Below, one piece after another: positions 6,846-14,692 of a stretch of DNA of 35,758 bases. Under the pieces are notes generated by a model, which was not told the DNA's origin, ran no database searches, and was given only the letters and a program-made list of their open reading frames with translations. How positions within the stretch are numbered: position 1 is the stretch's first letter; each line of letters opens with the position of its first letter. The translations under genes were made by a program, and so were the position numbers. Origin of the DNA: DATIXJ01 sp035518715 (lineage in GTDB: Bacteria; Bacteroidota; Ignavibacteria; UBA10030; SZUA-254); the NCBI GenBank assembly GCA_035518715.1, contig DATIXJ010000097.1, positions 1 through 35,758 on the forward strand, in the 5' to 3' direction.

Positions 6846-7133
6846 ATGTATTTTGGAAAAGTCATCGGAACGGTATGGGCCACGCGGAAGGATCCGAACC
6901 TGCAGAATTTCAAGCTCCAGTTTCTTCAGCCGATCAATGCACGACAGGAGCAGATCGATTCTCCGATCGTCGCAGTGGATACCATTGGTGCCGGTCCGGG
7001 TGAAATCGTTATGTACATTACCGCTCGAGAAGCGACGATTCCCCTTCCCGTTGAAATGGCTCCCGTCGATGCCAGTATCGTTGGCATCGTGGAACGGATC
7101 GATGCGGAACCCGAATCGAACAACCTGAGCTGA
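6846..7133 (+). CDS. EutN/CcmL-family microcompartment vertex protein 2
   Basis: A 95-residue paralog of the preceding gene, opening with nearly the same residues (GKVIGTVWATRKD). It continues with AVDTIGAGPGEIVMYITAREA and DASIVGIVERID. I place the start at the ATG at 6846, seven bases after the upstream stop; the frame is open further upstream but overlaps the first vertex gene. It differs from paralog 1 in the central loop (NLQNFKLQFLQPINARQEQ) and a longer acidic C-terminal tail. Two distinct pentamers could occupy different vertices or mix. Next downstream is rpoD, 76 bases away. Confidence 0.93.
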   Translation: MYFGKVIGTVWATRKDPNLQNFKLQFLQPINARQEQIDSPIVAVDTIGAGPGEIVMYITAREATIPLPVEMAPVDASIVGIVERIDAEPESNNLS

Positions 7134-7209
7134 AACCGCACCGGGAATCTCTTGTGTCCCTGCGGGTGTTTAGATTATGAGATAGCGTTTTTCCACAAAA
7201 GGAAACGGC

Positions 7210-8067
7210 ATGGCAAAAGTCAACAAACAGTATACAAACCGTGAAAGTCAATCGCTCGATAAGTATCTCCAGGAGATCGGGAGGGTGGAGCTTCTTGATC
7301 CTGAAGAGGAGATCGAACTCGCACGGCGGATTAAGAAGGGCGATCAGAAAGCCCTCGAGAAGTTGACCAAAGCCAATCTGCGATTCGTCGTGAGTGTCGC
7401 GAAGCAGTACCAGAATCAGGGACTTTCGCTCGGCGACCTTATAAATGAGGGAAATCTTGGGTTGATCAAAGCAGCCAAACGCTTCGACGAGACCCGGGGA
7501 TTCAAGTTTATCTCCTATGCAGTGTGGTGGATCCGCCAGTCGATCCTCCAGGCGCTTGCGGAACAGTCGCGTATCGTTCGGTTGCCGCTGAACCGTGTCG
7601 GCGCATTGAACAAGATCGGAAAGGCCTTCAGCACGCTTGAGCAGGAATTCGAGCGCGAGCCAAGCGCCAGCGAACTTGCAGAAGAGCTCGATATGTCGTT
7701 GTTCGAGGTTGCGGATACGCTGAAAATCTCCGGCAGGCATCTTTCGATGGATGCACCGTTTGCCCAGGGTGAAGATAACCGGCTGCTCGACGTTATCCAG
7801 GATGAACGAACCCCGCTTCCGGATCACTCGCTCATCAAGGAATCTCTCAGCAAGGAAGTGGAGCGTGCGCTTGGAACGCTCACAGAACGTGAAGCAGAAG
7901 TGATTCGTCTCTATTTTGGTCTTGGGAGGGAGCATTCACTTACACTGGAAGAGATTGGAGAAAAGTTTCAGCTTACCCGCGAGCGGGTGCGTCAGATCAA
8001 GGAGAAAGCCATCCGACGGTTGCGGCATGCATCCCGCAGTAAACAATTGCGGGCGTACCTCGGGTAA
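7210..8067 (+). CDS. rpoD: Primary RNA polymerase sigma factor (RpoD/SigA)
   Basis: A 285-residue sigma-70 that directs RNA polymerase to housekeeping promoters. Region 1.2 is at residues about 15-45 (LDKYLQEIG ... ARRIKKGD). Region 2 is at about 52-125, including NLRFVVSVAKQY, INEGNLGLIKAAKRFD and the promoter-melting segment YAVWWIRQSI. Region 3 is at about 130-200. Region 4 has a helix-turn-helix at about 245-275 (LTLEEIGEKFQLTRERVRQIKEKA). The absence of a long region 1.1 is usual for primary sigmas of Bacteroidota and Chlorobi. This protein is the likely reader of the TTGnnn-N17-TATATT promoters described here. Confidence 0.95.
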   Translation: MAKVNKQYTNRESQSLDKYLQEIGRVELLDPEEEIELARRIKKGDQKALEKLTKANLRFVVSVAKQYQNQGLSLGDLINEGNLGLIKAAKRFDETRGFKFISYAVWWIRQSILQALAEQSRIVRLPLNRVGALNKIGKAFSTLEQEFEREPSASELAEELDMSLFEVADTLKISGRHLSMDAPFAQGEDNRLLDVIQDERTPLPDHSLIKESLSKEVERALGTLTEREAEVIRLYFGLGREHSLTLEEIGEKFQLTRERVRQIKEKAIRRLRHASRSKQLRAYLG

Positions 8068-8095
8068 GGCCGAACGGCACGCGCGTTTCGTTGCC

Positions 8096-8623
8096 GTGCG
8101 AGCCATCTTGTCTGTACTGCTTGCGGCCTCTTTTGTCGGGTGTGCATCTTCTTCCCGGTTTGCCGCGACCCGCAGGGCATCTTCGGCTCCTGCACCGGAG
8201 ACAAGCGATTCAGCACATGCCGTTTCTGCACCGATCTCCGGCATTTCTCCCATCGATGCGCACGTCTTTCTTGCTCACCTTATGCCGTACATGGGTATCC
8301 CGTATGTATACGACGGATCTGATAGTACGGGATTTGACTGCTCCGGGTTCACGTCAAGGATGTATTCGGACGTGCTCGGCAGGAGTATCCCTCACTCGAC
8401 CGTCGACCAATATGCACTCGGTTCACCCGTCGAGAAGAATACACTCCGGTTTGGTGATCTGGTCTTTTTTGCGATCGACAGCGATGCACCTTCCCACGTG
8501 GGGATCTATGTCGGCGATGGGCTGTTTGCTCATGCGAGCGTATCGCTCGGTGTAACGATATCTTTGCTGGACAGCAATTATTACAAGAAACGCTATTGCG
8601 GCGCTCGGCGGATCATCCAATAA
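8096..8623 (+). CDS. NlpC/P60-family lipoprotein, cell-wall peptidase
   Basis: About 175 residues. An N-terminal signal ends in a lipobox (SFVGC, Cys16), so the protein is probably a lipid-anchored envelope protein. After a Ser/Ala-rich linker comes an NlpC/P60 domain with catalytic Cys82 in FDCSGF and His134 in SHVGIYVG. The family cleaves peptide cross-bridges of peptidoglycan (gamma-D-Glu-diamino acid bonds). I favour the GTG start at 8096, which gives a compact lipoprotein signal. The frame is open upstream into rpoD, but those residues are not signal-like. The gap after rpoD is 28 bases, so cotranscription is plausible. Confidence 0.85.
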   Translation: MRAILSVLLAASFVGCASSSRFAATRRASSAPAPETSDSAHAVSAPISGISPIDAHVFLAHLMPYMGIPYVYDGSDSTGFDCSGFTSRMYSDVLGRSIPHSTVDQYALGSPVEKNTLRFGDLVFFAIDSDAPSHVGIYVGDGLFAHASVSLGVTISLLDSNYYKKRYCGARRIIQ

Positions 8624-8630
8624 TCGGTCG

Positions 8631-8659
8631 TTGTATTTCGTTGCTCCCCTTCGTATATT
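8631..8659 (+). promoter_or_regulatory. Promoter for def-fmt
   Basis: TTGTAT (8631-8636), 17-base spacer, TATATT (8654-8659). The expected transcription start is about 8666, 14 bases before the def ATG at 8680. This rules out the in-frame TTG at 8665 as the start. The element begins 8 bases after the NlpC/P60 stop. Confidence 0.65.
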
Positions 8660-8679
8660 AATTTTTGGAATTCCCGTTT

Positions 8680-9237
8680 ATGGCTGTCCTTCCAATTTAT
8701 ACATATGGTGCTCCCGTTCTCCGGGAGAAGGCGCGTCCGGTAAAGGAAGTCACGGACGACGTGATCCGCCTGATCATGGATATGTTTGAAACCATGCATA
8801 AAGCCGGCGGCATAGGGCTTGCGGCGACTCAGGTCGGGCGCCTGGAGCGCATTATCGTCATCGATGTCTCCGATATTGAGGAACTCAAGGAAGTCAAACC
8901 GCTGACCATCATCAACCCCGAGGTCATGAGCCCTGAGGGGACGCTGAAAATGGAAGAGGGCTGTCTGAGCATCCCCGATATCCGTGATGAGGTTGTGCGG
9001 GCAGATGCGTTCAAGCTCCGGTATAGAGATACCTCGTTCAGGAGTGTTGAAATGGAAGTGCGGGGGATGCTGGGACGCGTCATACTGCATGAAATTGATC
9101 ATCTCAACGGCGTTCTTTTTCTTGACCACCTCACTGCCGCACAATTGCGGAATCACAGCGACGAGCTGAAGAAGATCGAGCGCGGCGATATGGAGGTTTC
9201 CTACCCTGTCGTGACCGCGGTCGATATCGCTGCATAA
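8680..9237 (+). CDS. def: Peptide deformylase
   Basis: Removes the formyl group from the N-terminal methionine of nascent proteins. It is 185 residues with all three family motifs: GIGLAATQ at residues 44-51, EGCLS with metal ligand Cys95, and HEIDH at residues 137-141 (two His ligands and the catalytic Glu). The ATG at 8680 gives the standard N-terminus (MAVLPIYTYGAPVLR). It is followed after 23 bases by fmt, the usual def-fmt arrangement, and has its own promoter. Confidence 0.97.
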   Translation: MAVLPIYTYGAPVLREKARPVKEVTDDVIRLIMDMFETMHKAGGIGLAATQVGRLERIIVIDVSDIEELKEVKPLTIINPEVMSPEGTLKMEEGCLSIPDIRDEVVRADAFKLRYRDTSFRSVEMEVRGMLGRVILHEIDHLNGVLFLDHLTAAQLRNHSDELKKIERGDMEVSYPVVTAVDIAA

Positions 9238-9260
9238 GAGGTCACTTTTCCGGAAGAGCC

Positions 9261-10184
9261 ATGCGCATCGTCTTCATGGGATCGCCAGAATTCGCACTTC
9301 CGAGTCTTGGCATACTGCTCGAACACCAATATGATGTCCCGCTTGTTGTCACGGTCCCCGATAAACCGGCGGGGCGGGGGCGGCATGTCGCATCCTCCCC
9401 GGTCAAGGAATTTGCGGATCGGAGAAAGATCGAAACGCTTCAGCCCGAGTCACTCACTGATCCCGCCTTTCTTCAGCGACTGAAATCACTTTCCCCGGAT
9501 CTGTTTGTCGTGGTGGCATTCCGGATACTTCCCAAAGCATGTTATGAGATTCCTTCCCGGGGCGCATTCAATCTGCATGCCTCGCTTCTTCCAAAATTTC
9601 GCGGGGCGGCGCCCATTAACTGGGCAATCATCAACGGCGAACGCGAAACGGGCGTGACGACTTTTTTTCTTCAGGATCGTGTTGATACGGGATCCGTCAT
9701 ACTTCAGGCGCGAACAACCATCGGACCCGACGAGACTGCGGGCGATCTGCACGACCGGCTCGCGGATATCGGCGCGGAAATCGTGCTTCAGACTGTTCAT
9801 CTCATTGAAGTGGGAAAAGCCAAGCCGTGGCGTCAGGACGACTCGCTTGCTTCACGGGCTCCAAAAATTTTTAAGGAAGGTTGTCGTGTTGATTGGAACA
9901 AGACCGCCCGGGAGGTCCATGATTTCATCCGGGGGCTTTCTCCAAGACCATGTGCATTCTCCCTCCTGGACGAATCCTCGTTCAGATTCTACCGGTCACG
10001 TGTCGCTTCGTCAGGGAACGGCGGTTCTCCCGGAAGCATCTGTGCCACGACGACGCAACTTCTTGTCCAGACGGGAAGCGGGGCGATCGAAATTCTGGAA
10101 ATTCAGCAGGAAGGAAAAAAACGGATGTCCTCGGAAGAGTTCCTCCGCGGATACAGATTTCCATCCACATCGGTGTTTCATTGA
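9261..10184 (+). CDS. fmt: Methionyl-tRNA formyltransferase
   Basis: Transfers a formyl group from 10-formyl-tetrahydrofolate to initiator Met-tRNA. It is 307 residues, the normal length. The N-terminal Rossmann-like formyltransferase domain begins MRIVFMGSPEFALPSL. The catalytic region includes NLHASLLPKFRGAAPINWAI (Asn and His of the active site) and GVTTFFLQDRVDTG. The C-terminal OB-like domain starts near residue 205 (REVHDFIRGLSP). It partners with def upstream. Its stop is followed after 7 bases by the rhodanese gene, so the operon may continue. Confidence 0.97.
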   Translation: MRIVFMGSPEFALPSLGILLEHQYDVPLVVTVPDKPAGRGRHVASSPVKEFADRRKIETLQPESLTDPAFLQRLKSLSPDLFVVVAFRILPKACYEIPSRGAFNLHASLLPKFRGAAPINWAIINGERETGVTTFFLQDRVDTGSVILQARTTIGPDETAGDLHDRLADIGAEIVLQTVHLIEVGKAKPWRQDDSLASRAPKIFKEGCRVDWNKTAREVHDFIRGLSPRPCAFSLLDESSFRFYRSRVASSGNGGSPGSICATTTQLLVQTGSGAIEILEIQQEGKKRMSSEEFLRGYRFPSTSVFH

Positions 10185-10191
10185 ATGAGAC

Positions 10192-10854
10192 ATGAAGCAG
10201 ACCGGTCGTGAATCGATAGCAATCCTCCTTCTGGCGACATTCCTGGCGCTGGGCTACAATTGGTTCTCGCCGCATGGACTGGCGCTGATCCGGCATCACG
10301 CCTCGGGAATTTCGGTGTCGGACTCGTCGCTGTTTTTTTCCTCTCCACCGACGAACCCCATCGATACGAATTTACATGCGAGCCAGAGCGAGCAGGCATT
10401 GGATAGTGTTGGACCCGGAAACGTGAAGGTTATCGCGCCTCTCCACGAGCGCGCTCTTGCAATGAAAGATTCGATTGAAAAGGCCGGAGGATCAACGGAA
10501 GCGCCGGAGTACCGGCTGGTGACGCTTGAACAATTTAAGCGCCTTCTTCGCGAACACCGGGGGATGCTGATCGATGCCCGCGAAAGCGACAATTACCAGC
10601 GCGGGCACATCAGGAGCGCGAGGAGCATCCCGGAGATGGAATTCGACAAGCACTTTGGAGAGCTTGCAGTCCTGCCGCGGGATACACTGGTGATGATCTA
10701 CTGCAATAATGCCGAATGTCCTCTCGGGCGGGCGCTGGCTCATGATATGAGCATTATGCATTTCACGAATCTTTTCCTGTTTGATGACGGATGGGACGGA
10801 TGGGTGAATGCAGGGCTTCCGGTTGATAGCACGCGCATGCAGGAACGACGATGA
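10192..10854 (+). CDS. Membrane-anchored rhodanese-domain protein
   Basis: A 220-residue protein with an N-terminal hydrophobic segment (about residues 8-25, signal anchor or uncleaved signal), a low-complexity linker, and a C-terminal rhodanese fold from about residue 105. The active-site region reads YCNNAECPLGRALA, with Cys171 as candidate sulfur-carrying residue and a second Cys176. DARESDNYQRGHI and DGWDGWVNAG are typical rhodanese landmarks. The domain probably faces the periplasm. It overlaps the MauE-like gene by four bases (ATGA), so the pair is translationally coupled. A thiol or sulfur-relay role is inferred; the substrate is unknown. Confidence 0.82.
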   Translation: MKQTGRESIAILLLATFLALGYNWFSPHGLALIRHHASGISVSDSSLFFSSPPTNPIDTNLHASQSEQALDSVGPGNVKVIAPLHERALAMKDSIEKAGGSTEAPEYRLVTLEQFKRLLREHRGMLIDARESDNYQRGHIRSARSIPEMEFDKHFGELAVLPRDTLVMIYCNNAECPLGRALAHDMSIMHFTNLFLFDDGWDGWVNAGLPVDSTRMQERR

Positions 10855-11333
10855 ACAGTCGCATCTTTTCCAATCCTTTTCTGATCTTCCTCTGCCGGCT
10901 TGTGGTCGGCTCGGTTTTTATCGTTGCGGCGATTGATAAGATCGTTGCACCTGACGCGTTCGCGGAAAGCATCTATGCTTACGGCTTGATACCGTATCCG
11001 CTCATCAATTTGTTCGCCCTCATACTCCCCTGGCTCGAATTGTGCTGCGGCATCCTTCTTATCAGTGGAGTATTCGTCCGCTCGAGTGCTTCGATTCTCA
11101 CGCTTCTCCTGCTCATCTTTATTGTCGCAATCATCACAGCCCTTTCACGTCATCTCAATATCGACTGCGGATGCTTCGGTAAAGATCACGCAACGCCAGT
11201 CAGCTGGGAGAAGGTGCTCGAAGATGCGGGATTGATGATTCTCGGGCTGATGGCTGTTCTCACAGACTCGGTGGCCATCGGCGTACAAACGTTTTTCGTG
11301 AGGCATGGCACGACGGAGAAGCCGCCGCGTTAG
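10851..11333 (+). CDS. MauE/DoxX-like membrane protein
   Basis: A 160-residue protein with four hydrophobic segments (about residues 8-28, 48-70, 75-98, 125-145). The MauE/DoxD-type signature IDCGCFG lies before the last segment. MauE relatives support disulfide formation or maturation of periplasmic proteins, and the paired cysteines fit a redox-relay role. The start overlaps the rhodanese stop by four bases. The two genes plausibly form a membrane unit with exported rhodanese plus membrane cysteine protein. The exact partner is unknown. Confidence 0.8.
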   Translation: MNSRIFSNPFLIFLCRLVVGSVFIVAAIDKIVAPDAFAESIYAYGLIPYPLINLFALILPWLELCCGILLISGVFVRSSASILTLLLLIFIVAIITALSRHLNIDCGCFGKDHATPVSWEKVLEDAGLMILGLMAVLTDSVAIGVQTFFVRHGTTEKPPR

Positions 11334-11393
11334 GGTTGGAAGGAATCTGTTGTTGAGGGATGTATGGGGTGCTGGTTTCCTGGCGGTTTTTCC

Positions 11394-11903
11394 TTAGTCG
11401 AATTCAGTACGCTTTTTGGATTGGACCCGACCCACTCTCCCTGATGTGATTTCAGCTCTGAAATAATTCTCACCGCGTACCGGACTTCCGGCAATCCGCC
11501 GAATCATTGCAAGTTGTCCGACATGGGTCAGGGCATCCGCGATGGGGCCCTGGATGAGTTTCTTCGGATCACAAAGCAGCGGCTTCGTCCCCGAAAGGTG
11601 CTTATCGAAGTTCTTCAATGTTTTGTAGAATCGTTCAACTTCAGCAGACCACTCCTTCGGCTGCGATGTGTTCCAGATGTGTTCCCCCCGAACAAGGTGT
11701 CCGGCCCAATCGAACAGATCATTGATGTGCGCAAGAATCTGGATCGGCGTTCGTGTGGACTCTCCGAGCTTCGTCCCCGCAAAGCCCTCTGGTGAATTAC
11801 GAATCACTTTTTCGGTGCGGTAGGCAATGGTCGCGATGAGATGCCTGAGGAGCTGCATCTCGCCGGATGAGAGAGATTTCGCTTGTATTTTCTTCTTTGC
11901 CAT
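11394..11903 (-). CDS. DinB-like fold protein
   Basis: About 169 residues of a four-helix DinB/YfiT-type protein, a superfamily of metal-binding proteins that includes thiol-dependent S-transferases. Candidate metal His residues are in ILAHINDLFDWAGH and in DALTHVGQLAMIRR; the segment GENYFRAEI is also typical. The start is placed at ATG 11903 (MAKKKIQAK). An upstream ATG at 11945 would overlap the C45-type gene by 31 bases. The chosen start codon lies in the 3' arm of a perfect 10-bp hairpin (11901-11931). It is probably cotranscribed with the upstream Ntn-hydrolase gene. Function is not identifiable. Confidence 0.72.
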   Translation of the reverse strand: MAKKKIQAKSLSSGEMQLLRHLIATIAYRTEKVIRNSPEGFAGTKLGESTRTPIQILAHINDLFDWAGHLVRGEHIWNTSQPKEWSAEVERFYKTLKNFDKHLSGTKPLLCDPKKLIQGPIADALTHVGQLAMIRRIAGSPVRGENYFRAEITSGRVGRVQSKKRTEFD

Positions 11904-11931
11904 CGGGAGATTGCTTATTTTTCTCCCGATG
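11901..11931 (-). promoter_or_regulatory. Hairpin spanning the stop/start junction of two genes
   Basis: Perfect 10-bp inverted repeat CATCGGGAGA ... TCTCCCGATG with an 11-base loop. On the minus-strand mRNA the loop contains the UAA of the C45-type gene, and the 3' arm ends with the AUG of the DinB-like gene. No T-tract follows, so it is not an intrinsic terminator. The geometry suggests translational coupling: ribosomes finishing the first gene would melt the hairpin and expose the second start. Confidence 0.55.
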
Positions 11932-13327
11932 AGAATAACGTCCACGGTTCCGTCGGCCGATCCTTGAGCAATCCCGTCATCCAGTCGAATTGCGGATGCT
12001 CTTCGAGAAACTTCTTTGCATCGAACGGCATACCGCAGGCAGCCCCCCAGCGTGCCGAGAACGACATATTTCTCGCCATCGTTGCATCGATGACCTTTCC
12101 ATCGAGAGTGCCGCCCGGCTCGAACGGCGTATCCAGGCCCGAAGACATCGGGTCAAGTTCGTAATGCCCGCAGAGCGTCCTGCCGTCGGGGTTCATCACG
12201 CGGAGGTACGTATCATAATGATCTGATTCGAATTCCTTCGCCTCTTCAAGATCGATTGTCCCCGCATGCTCCTTCATCAGTTGCTTCCAGCGAACCCGGC
12301 GTGCCACGGAGGAATGTTTGATGTTGAGTTCATCTTCTTTGGTCTCGAACCGCAATAACTTCACATCTTCCGCAACATTCGAGCCGATGAAATATCCGTC
12401 GCGTTTCTTTTCATAGCCGACTTCTTTCAAGCCGAGCTCCAGACGTGCAATTTCTTTTGTGTGGATGTCGCCGAGAAGCCAGGAATTGGCGTACCCTCCG
12501 TTATTCCGCTCCTTCATCATCGCAACCCATTCGTCGATCGACGATGCGTACTGCGTTGCATGTCGCATCCTGGAAAACTCAGGGACGCCCGCTGGATCAA
12601 AGGGGAAGAAACCGCCGATTGTTGTTTCAGATCCTACCAGTCCGGCATCCGTTACGAAAAAGTCGGTCCCGCTGTGAATAAATCCGGTAAACGCCTGCAT
12701 GAGAATCCGGTGACCTTTTTCCGGCTTGATGTCGAGAATGATATTGCAAAAGGGATCTGCATATCCCACCATGGAATTATGGCCGAGGACAATATTCCCG
12801 TCCGAGGTCATACTGCCGGTGGCAATGAAGGAACTGCATGATTGCTTTCGTGGTTCCGGAGAATTGATCTGCAGCGAATCTTTTACACGGGGCCACCAGT
12901 ACCACATCAGCTCCATATAACCGTTGAGCGCAACCAGCTCATCTCTGCTCGTAGAAAGACCTCGGGCGTGCATTCCATCCACCATCCCGTCGAGTTCGGC
13001 AAGGTTTTCGGAATCGACCTTCGCTGTAAGAATTTCTCCGGCTTTCCCGACAAGCCACGACCACTCCATCCCGCTTCGGTATTTCCAACCCGCGGCAAGA
13101 ACGCGGAGTGCTTCCTGAATTTCCGGCGCAAGAAGATATCCATGCTGAAAGCCGCGTTCGGACGGGGCACCTTCGATATGCAGATAAACCCACCCGTTCT
13201 TCTCATGACGATCGGCCCTGGCAATCCATGCCTTTTGGACATCGCTCAGCCGGACATCGACCTGTGCAGCGGCAAATTGCACTCCCGAAAGCACCAGAAC
13301 GATAAGAATTCCAAGTATGTGTTTCAT
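11915..13327 (-). CDS. Exported C45-type Ntn-hydrolase (acyltransferase/hydrolase)
   Basis: A 470-residue protein with a clear signal peptide (MKHILGILIVLVLSGVQFAAAQ). It resembles the C45/phospholipase-B-like Ntn-hydrolase group, which includes penicillin acyltransferase-like enzymes. The candidate nucleophile is Cys164 in KQSCSSFIATG, followed by the strand GNIVLGHNSM typical of this fold; autoproteolysis before Cys164 would expose it. Other landmarks are GFQHGYLLAPEI and WLLGDIHTKEIARLEL. The ATG at 13327 has an AGGAG ribosome-binding site; an upstream ATG at 13363 would prevent a normal signal peptide. The substrate is unknown; amide bonds of lipids or peptides are likely for the family. 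Confidence 0.75.
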   Translation of the reverse strand: MKHILGILIVLVLSGVQFAAAQVDVRLSDVQKAWIARADRHEKNGWVYLHIEGAPSERGFQHGYLLAPEIQEALRVLAAGWKYRSGMEWSWLVGKAGEILTAKVDSENLAELDGMVDGMHARGLSTSRDELVALNGYMELMWYWWPRVKDSLQINSPEPRKQSCSSFIATGSMTSDGNIVLGHNSMVGYADPFCNIILDIKPEKGHRILMQAFTGFIHSGTDFFVTDAGLVGSETTIGGFFPFDPAGVPEFSRMRHATQYASSIDEWVAMMKERNNGGYANSWLLGDIHTKEIARLELGLKEVGYEKKRDGYFIGSNVAEDVKLLRFETKEDELNIKHSSVARRVRWKQLMKEHAGTIDLEEAKEFESDHYDTYLRVMNPDGRTLCGHYELDPMSSGLDTPFEPGGTLDGKVIDATMARNMSFSARWGAACGMPFDAKKFLEEHPQFDWMTGLLKDRPTEPWTLFSSGEK

Positions 13328-13418
13328 TTCAGCTCCTGCGTAATGACAGTTACGGATTATCATCCCGCCGACATATCGAAGCCCGCTTTTCTGTCTGTCT
13401 CCTTAACAACAAACCGCA

Positions 13419-13979
13419 TCAGTGCGGCCACAGCCATCCAAATATTCCGGCAGAAAGGAGCGCATAAATCAACCCGTCAATAATTGACTTGATCGTGATC
13501 GTCCAGGAGCGCCGATACCAGATGGAAAGCTGCAGAAGCGCAAGCGAATAACCCAGGAACGCGGTAGTCCCGACAAATCGAAAGACCTGAAGATATTCCG
13601 ATCCGGCGGGAAGAGCGCGGCCGGCAACGTAACCGGCGAAGAATCCAACGATCACCGTGTAGATGAACCAGAGCACAAGGCTTCTCCCCATTCCCATATC
13701 GCCGCCTTTCCAGATGGTCATCATGACCACCGGTCCCTTCTTGATCTTTTCTGCAAACCCCGGCGACCTCATTTCTTCCCGTGTCCCTGCGCATGGCATC
13801 ATGTAATCGCCATCAGGGATATTCTGTCCCCGGAGAGCATCTAAAATCTTGTCCTCATTCGGGAGTTTTGGATAGTCGCCCTTGTGCCATGGGATCAGCA
13901 TGTGGATAATCGAGCTGGCGATGAACACCACCACGGACGAGAGCAGGATGGGGAGCCACAGCAGGGATAAGTCAGTCAT
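13419..13979 (-). CDS. Conserved-looking membrane protein of unknown function
   Basis: A 186-residue protein with an N-terminal membrane segment (about residues 5-28) and two or three further segments near the C-terminus (about 100-122, 132-152, 162-182). A soluble loop of about 70 residues (from IPWHKGDYPKLPNE to GPVVMMTIWKGG) separates them. I do not recognise the family. Translation is supported by a strong AGGAGG site just upstream. It lies 85 bases after the YCII-domain gene in the same direction and is probably cotranscribed. Confidence 0.7.
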   Translation of the reverse strand: MTDLSLLWLPILLSSVVVFIASSIIHMLIPWHKGDYPKLPNEDKILDALRGQNIPDGDYMMPCAGTREEMRSPGFAEKIKKGPVVMMTIWKGGDMGMGRSLVLWFIYTVIVGFFAGYVAGRALPAGSEYLQVFRFVGTTAFLGYSLALLQLSIWYRRSWTITIKSIIDGLIYALLSAGIFGWLWPH

Positions 13980-14064
13980 GACGGTATATCCTCCTATGTT
14001 TGTATGTGATTGCCTTCAAACTTCAGGATCGCAAGGCGGGCGATTCGGTGCCCGGTATCGTTTG

Positions 14065-14445
14065 TCATTTTTTTGGATAGACAAAACCGGTGGATGGTTC
14101 TTTCATCTTGATCGGCCGGACTTCAATCCGGGCGGTCGAACCGAACTGGAACTCGGGGTTCCCTTTCGCAATGGCGACGGCTTCGTCGAGGTCCTTGGCA
14201 AGAATGTGGTAGTATCCTACGATGACCTCGTTCTTCTCATTGAACGGAGCTTCCATCCAGCCGGCGGGAGTCCCGGAAATCATTCTTCCTTCCCGGATCA
14301 GCGGCTGGGCGGCTTTCAGCTTCTCCTGCTTCTTCAGATTTCCGATGTACGTTTCGCAGGCACCGAGAAATTGTTGATGCTTGTCGGCAGACCATTCCGC
14401 CTGATGTCCGATCTGATTGCGGATGAGGAGAAGGAATTCATTCAT
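14065..14445 (-). CDS. YCII-related (DGPF-type) domain protein
   Basis: A 126-residue small alpha/beta protein: MNEFLLLIRNQIG, then MISGTPAGW, NEVIVGYYHILAKDLDEAVAIAKGNPEF and IEVRPI. This is the order typical of YCII-related proteins often encoded near ECF sigma factors. No ECF sigma factor is encoded here. I choose the ATG at 14445, preceded by AGGAGC, over the open upstream frame to 14613, which overlaps a candidate promoter. Catalytic function in the family is largely unproven. Confidence 0.82.
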   Translation of the reverse strand: MNEFLLLIRNQIGHQAEWSADKHQQFLGACETYIGNLKKQEKLKAAQPLIREGRMISGTPAGWMEAPFNEKNEVIVGYYHILAKDLDEAVAIAKGNPEFQFGSTARIEVRPIKMKEPSTGFVYPKK

Positions 14446-14589
14446 GGGTCTGCGGCTCCTTTCGGTCGAGTAAGAACAGGGTGATGTGAAATGCGGCAGC
14501 ATTTTTTCCCCCGATTCATCAACACGTCCGGCTGAAATTGCGGTGATGGTATCCGTTCCGGTGATGAGGCCCTGCTGCTGCAACCCTTG

Positions 14590-14618
14590 AGGATATGAAA
14601 ATCCCGAATTCAAATCAA
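14590..14618 (-). promoter_or_regulatory. Candidate promoter for the YCII-domain gene
   Basis: Minus-strand TTGATT (14618-14613), 17-base spacer, TATCCT (14595-14590). Spacing fits the other promoters in the window but the -10 is weaker. The predicted 5' leader would be about 138 bases, in which I see no obvious known riboswitch. Confidence 0.35.
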
Positions 14619-14656
14619 GAAAGAGTCCACAAGTGTGCTGTTATAAAATCGCACTG

Positions 14657-14685
14657 TTGCAAATCAACCTCATAATGGGTATATT
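14657..14685 (+). promoter_or_regulatory. Promoter for the lepA operon
   Basis: TTGCAA (14657-14662), 17-base spacer, TATATT (14680-14685). The predicted start is about 14692, placing a 9-bp hairpin at the very 5' end of the mRNA. It excludes the in-frame TTG at 14706 as a likely start less directly, but the family N-terminus supports ATG 14742. Confidence 0.65.
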
Positions 14686-14692
14686 TTATTGA

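Noticed and set aside
7139..7168. Hairpin (CACC/GGTG plus GGGA/TCCC) after the second vertex gene
   Set aside because: It is interrupted by a bulge, has no T-run and gives no convincing terminator; likely chance.
7150..7180. TTGTGT with a weak TTATGA at 17 bases ahead of rpoD
   Set aside because: The -10 matches poorly; rpoD may be cotranscribed with the vertex genes or use a promoter I could not identify.
11334..11393. Possible long-loop terminator (GCCGCC ... GGCGGTTTTT) between convergent genes
   Set aside because: The loop would be about 55 bases and the stem short; not convincing.
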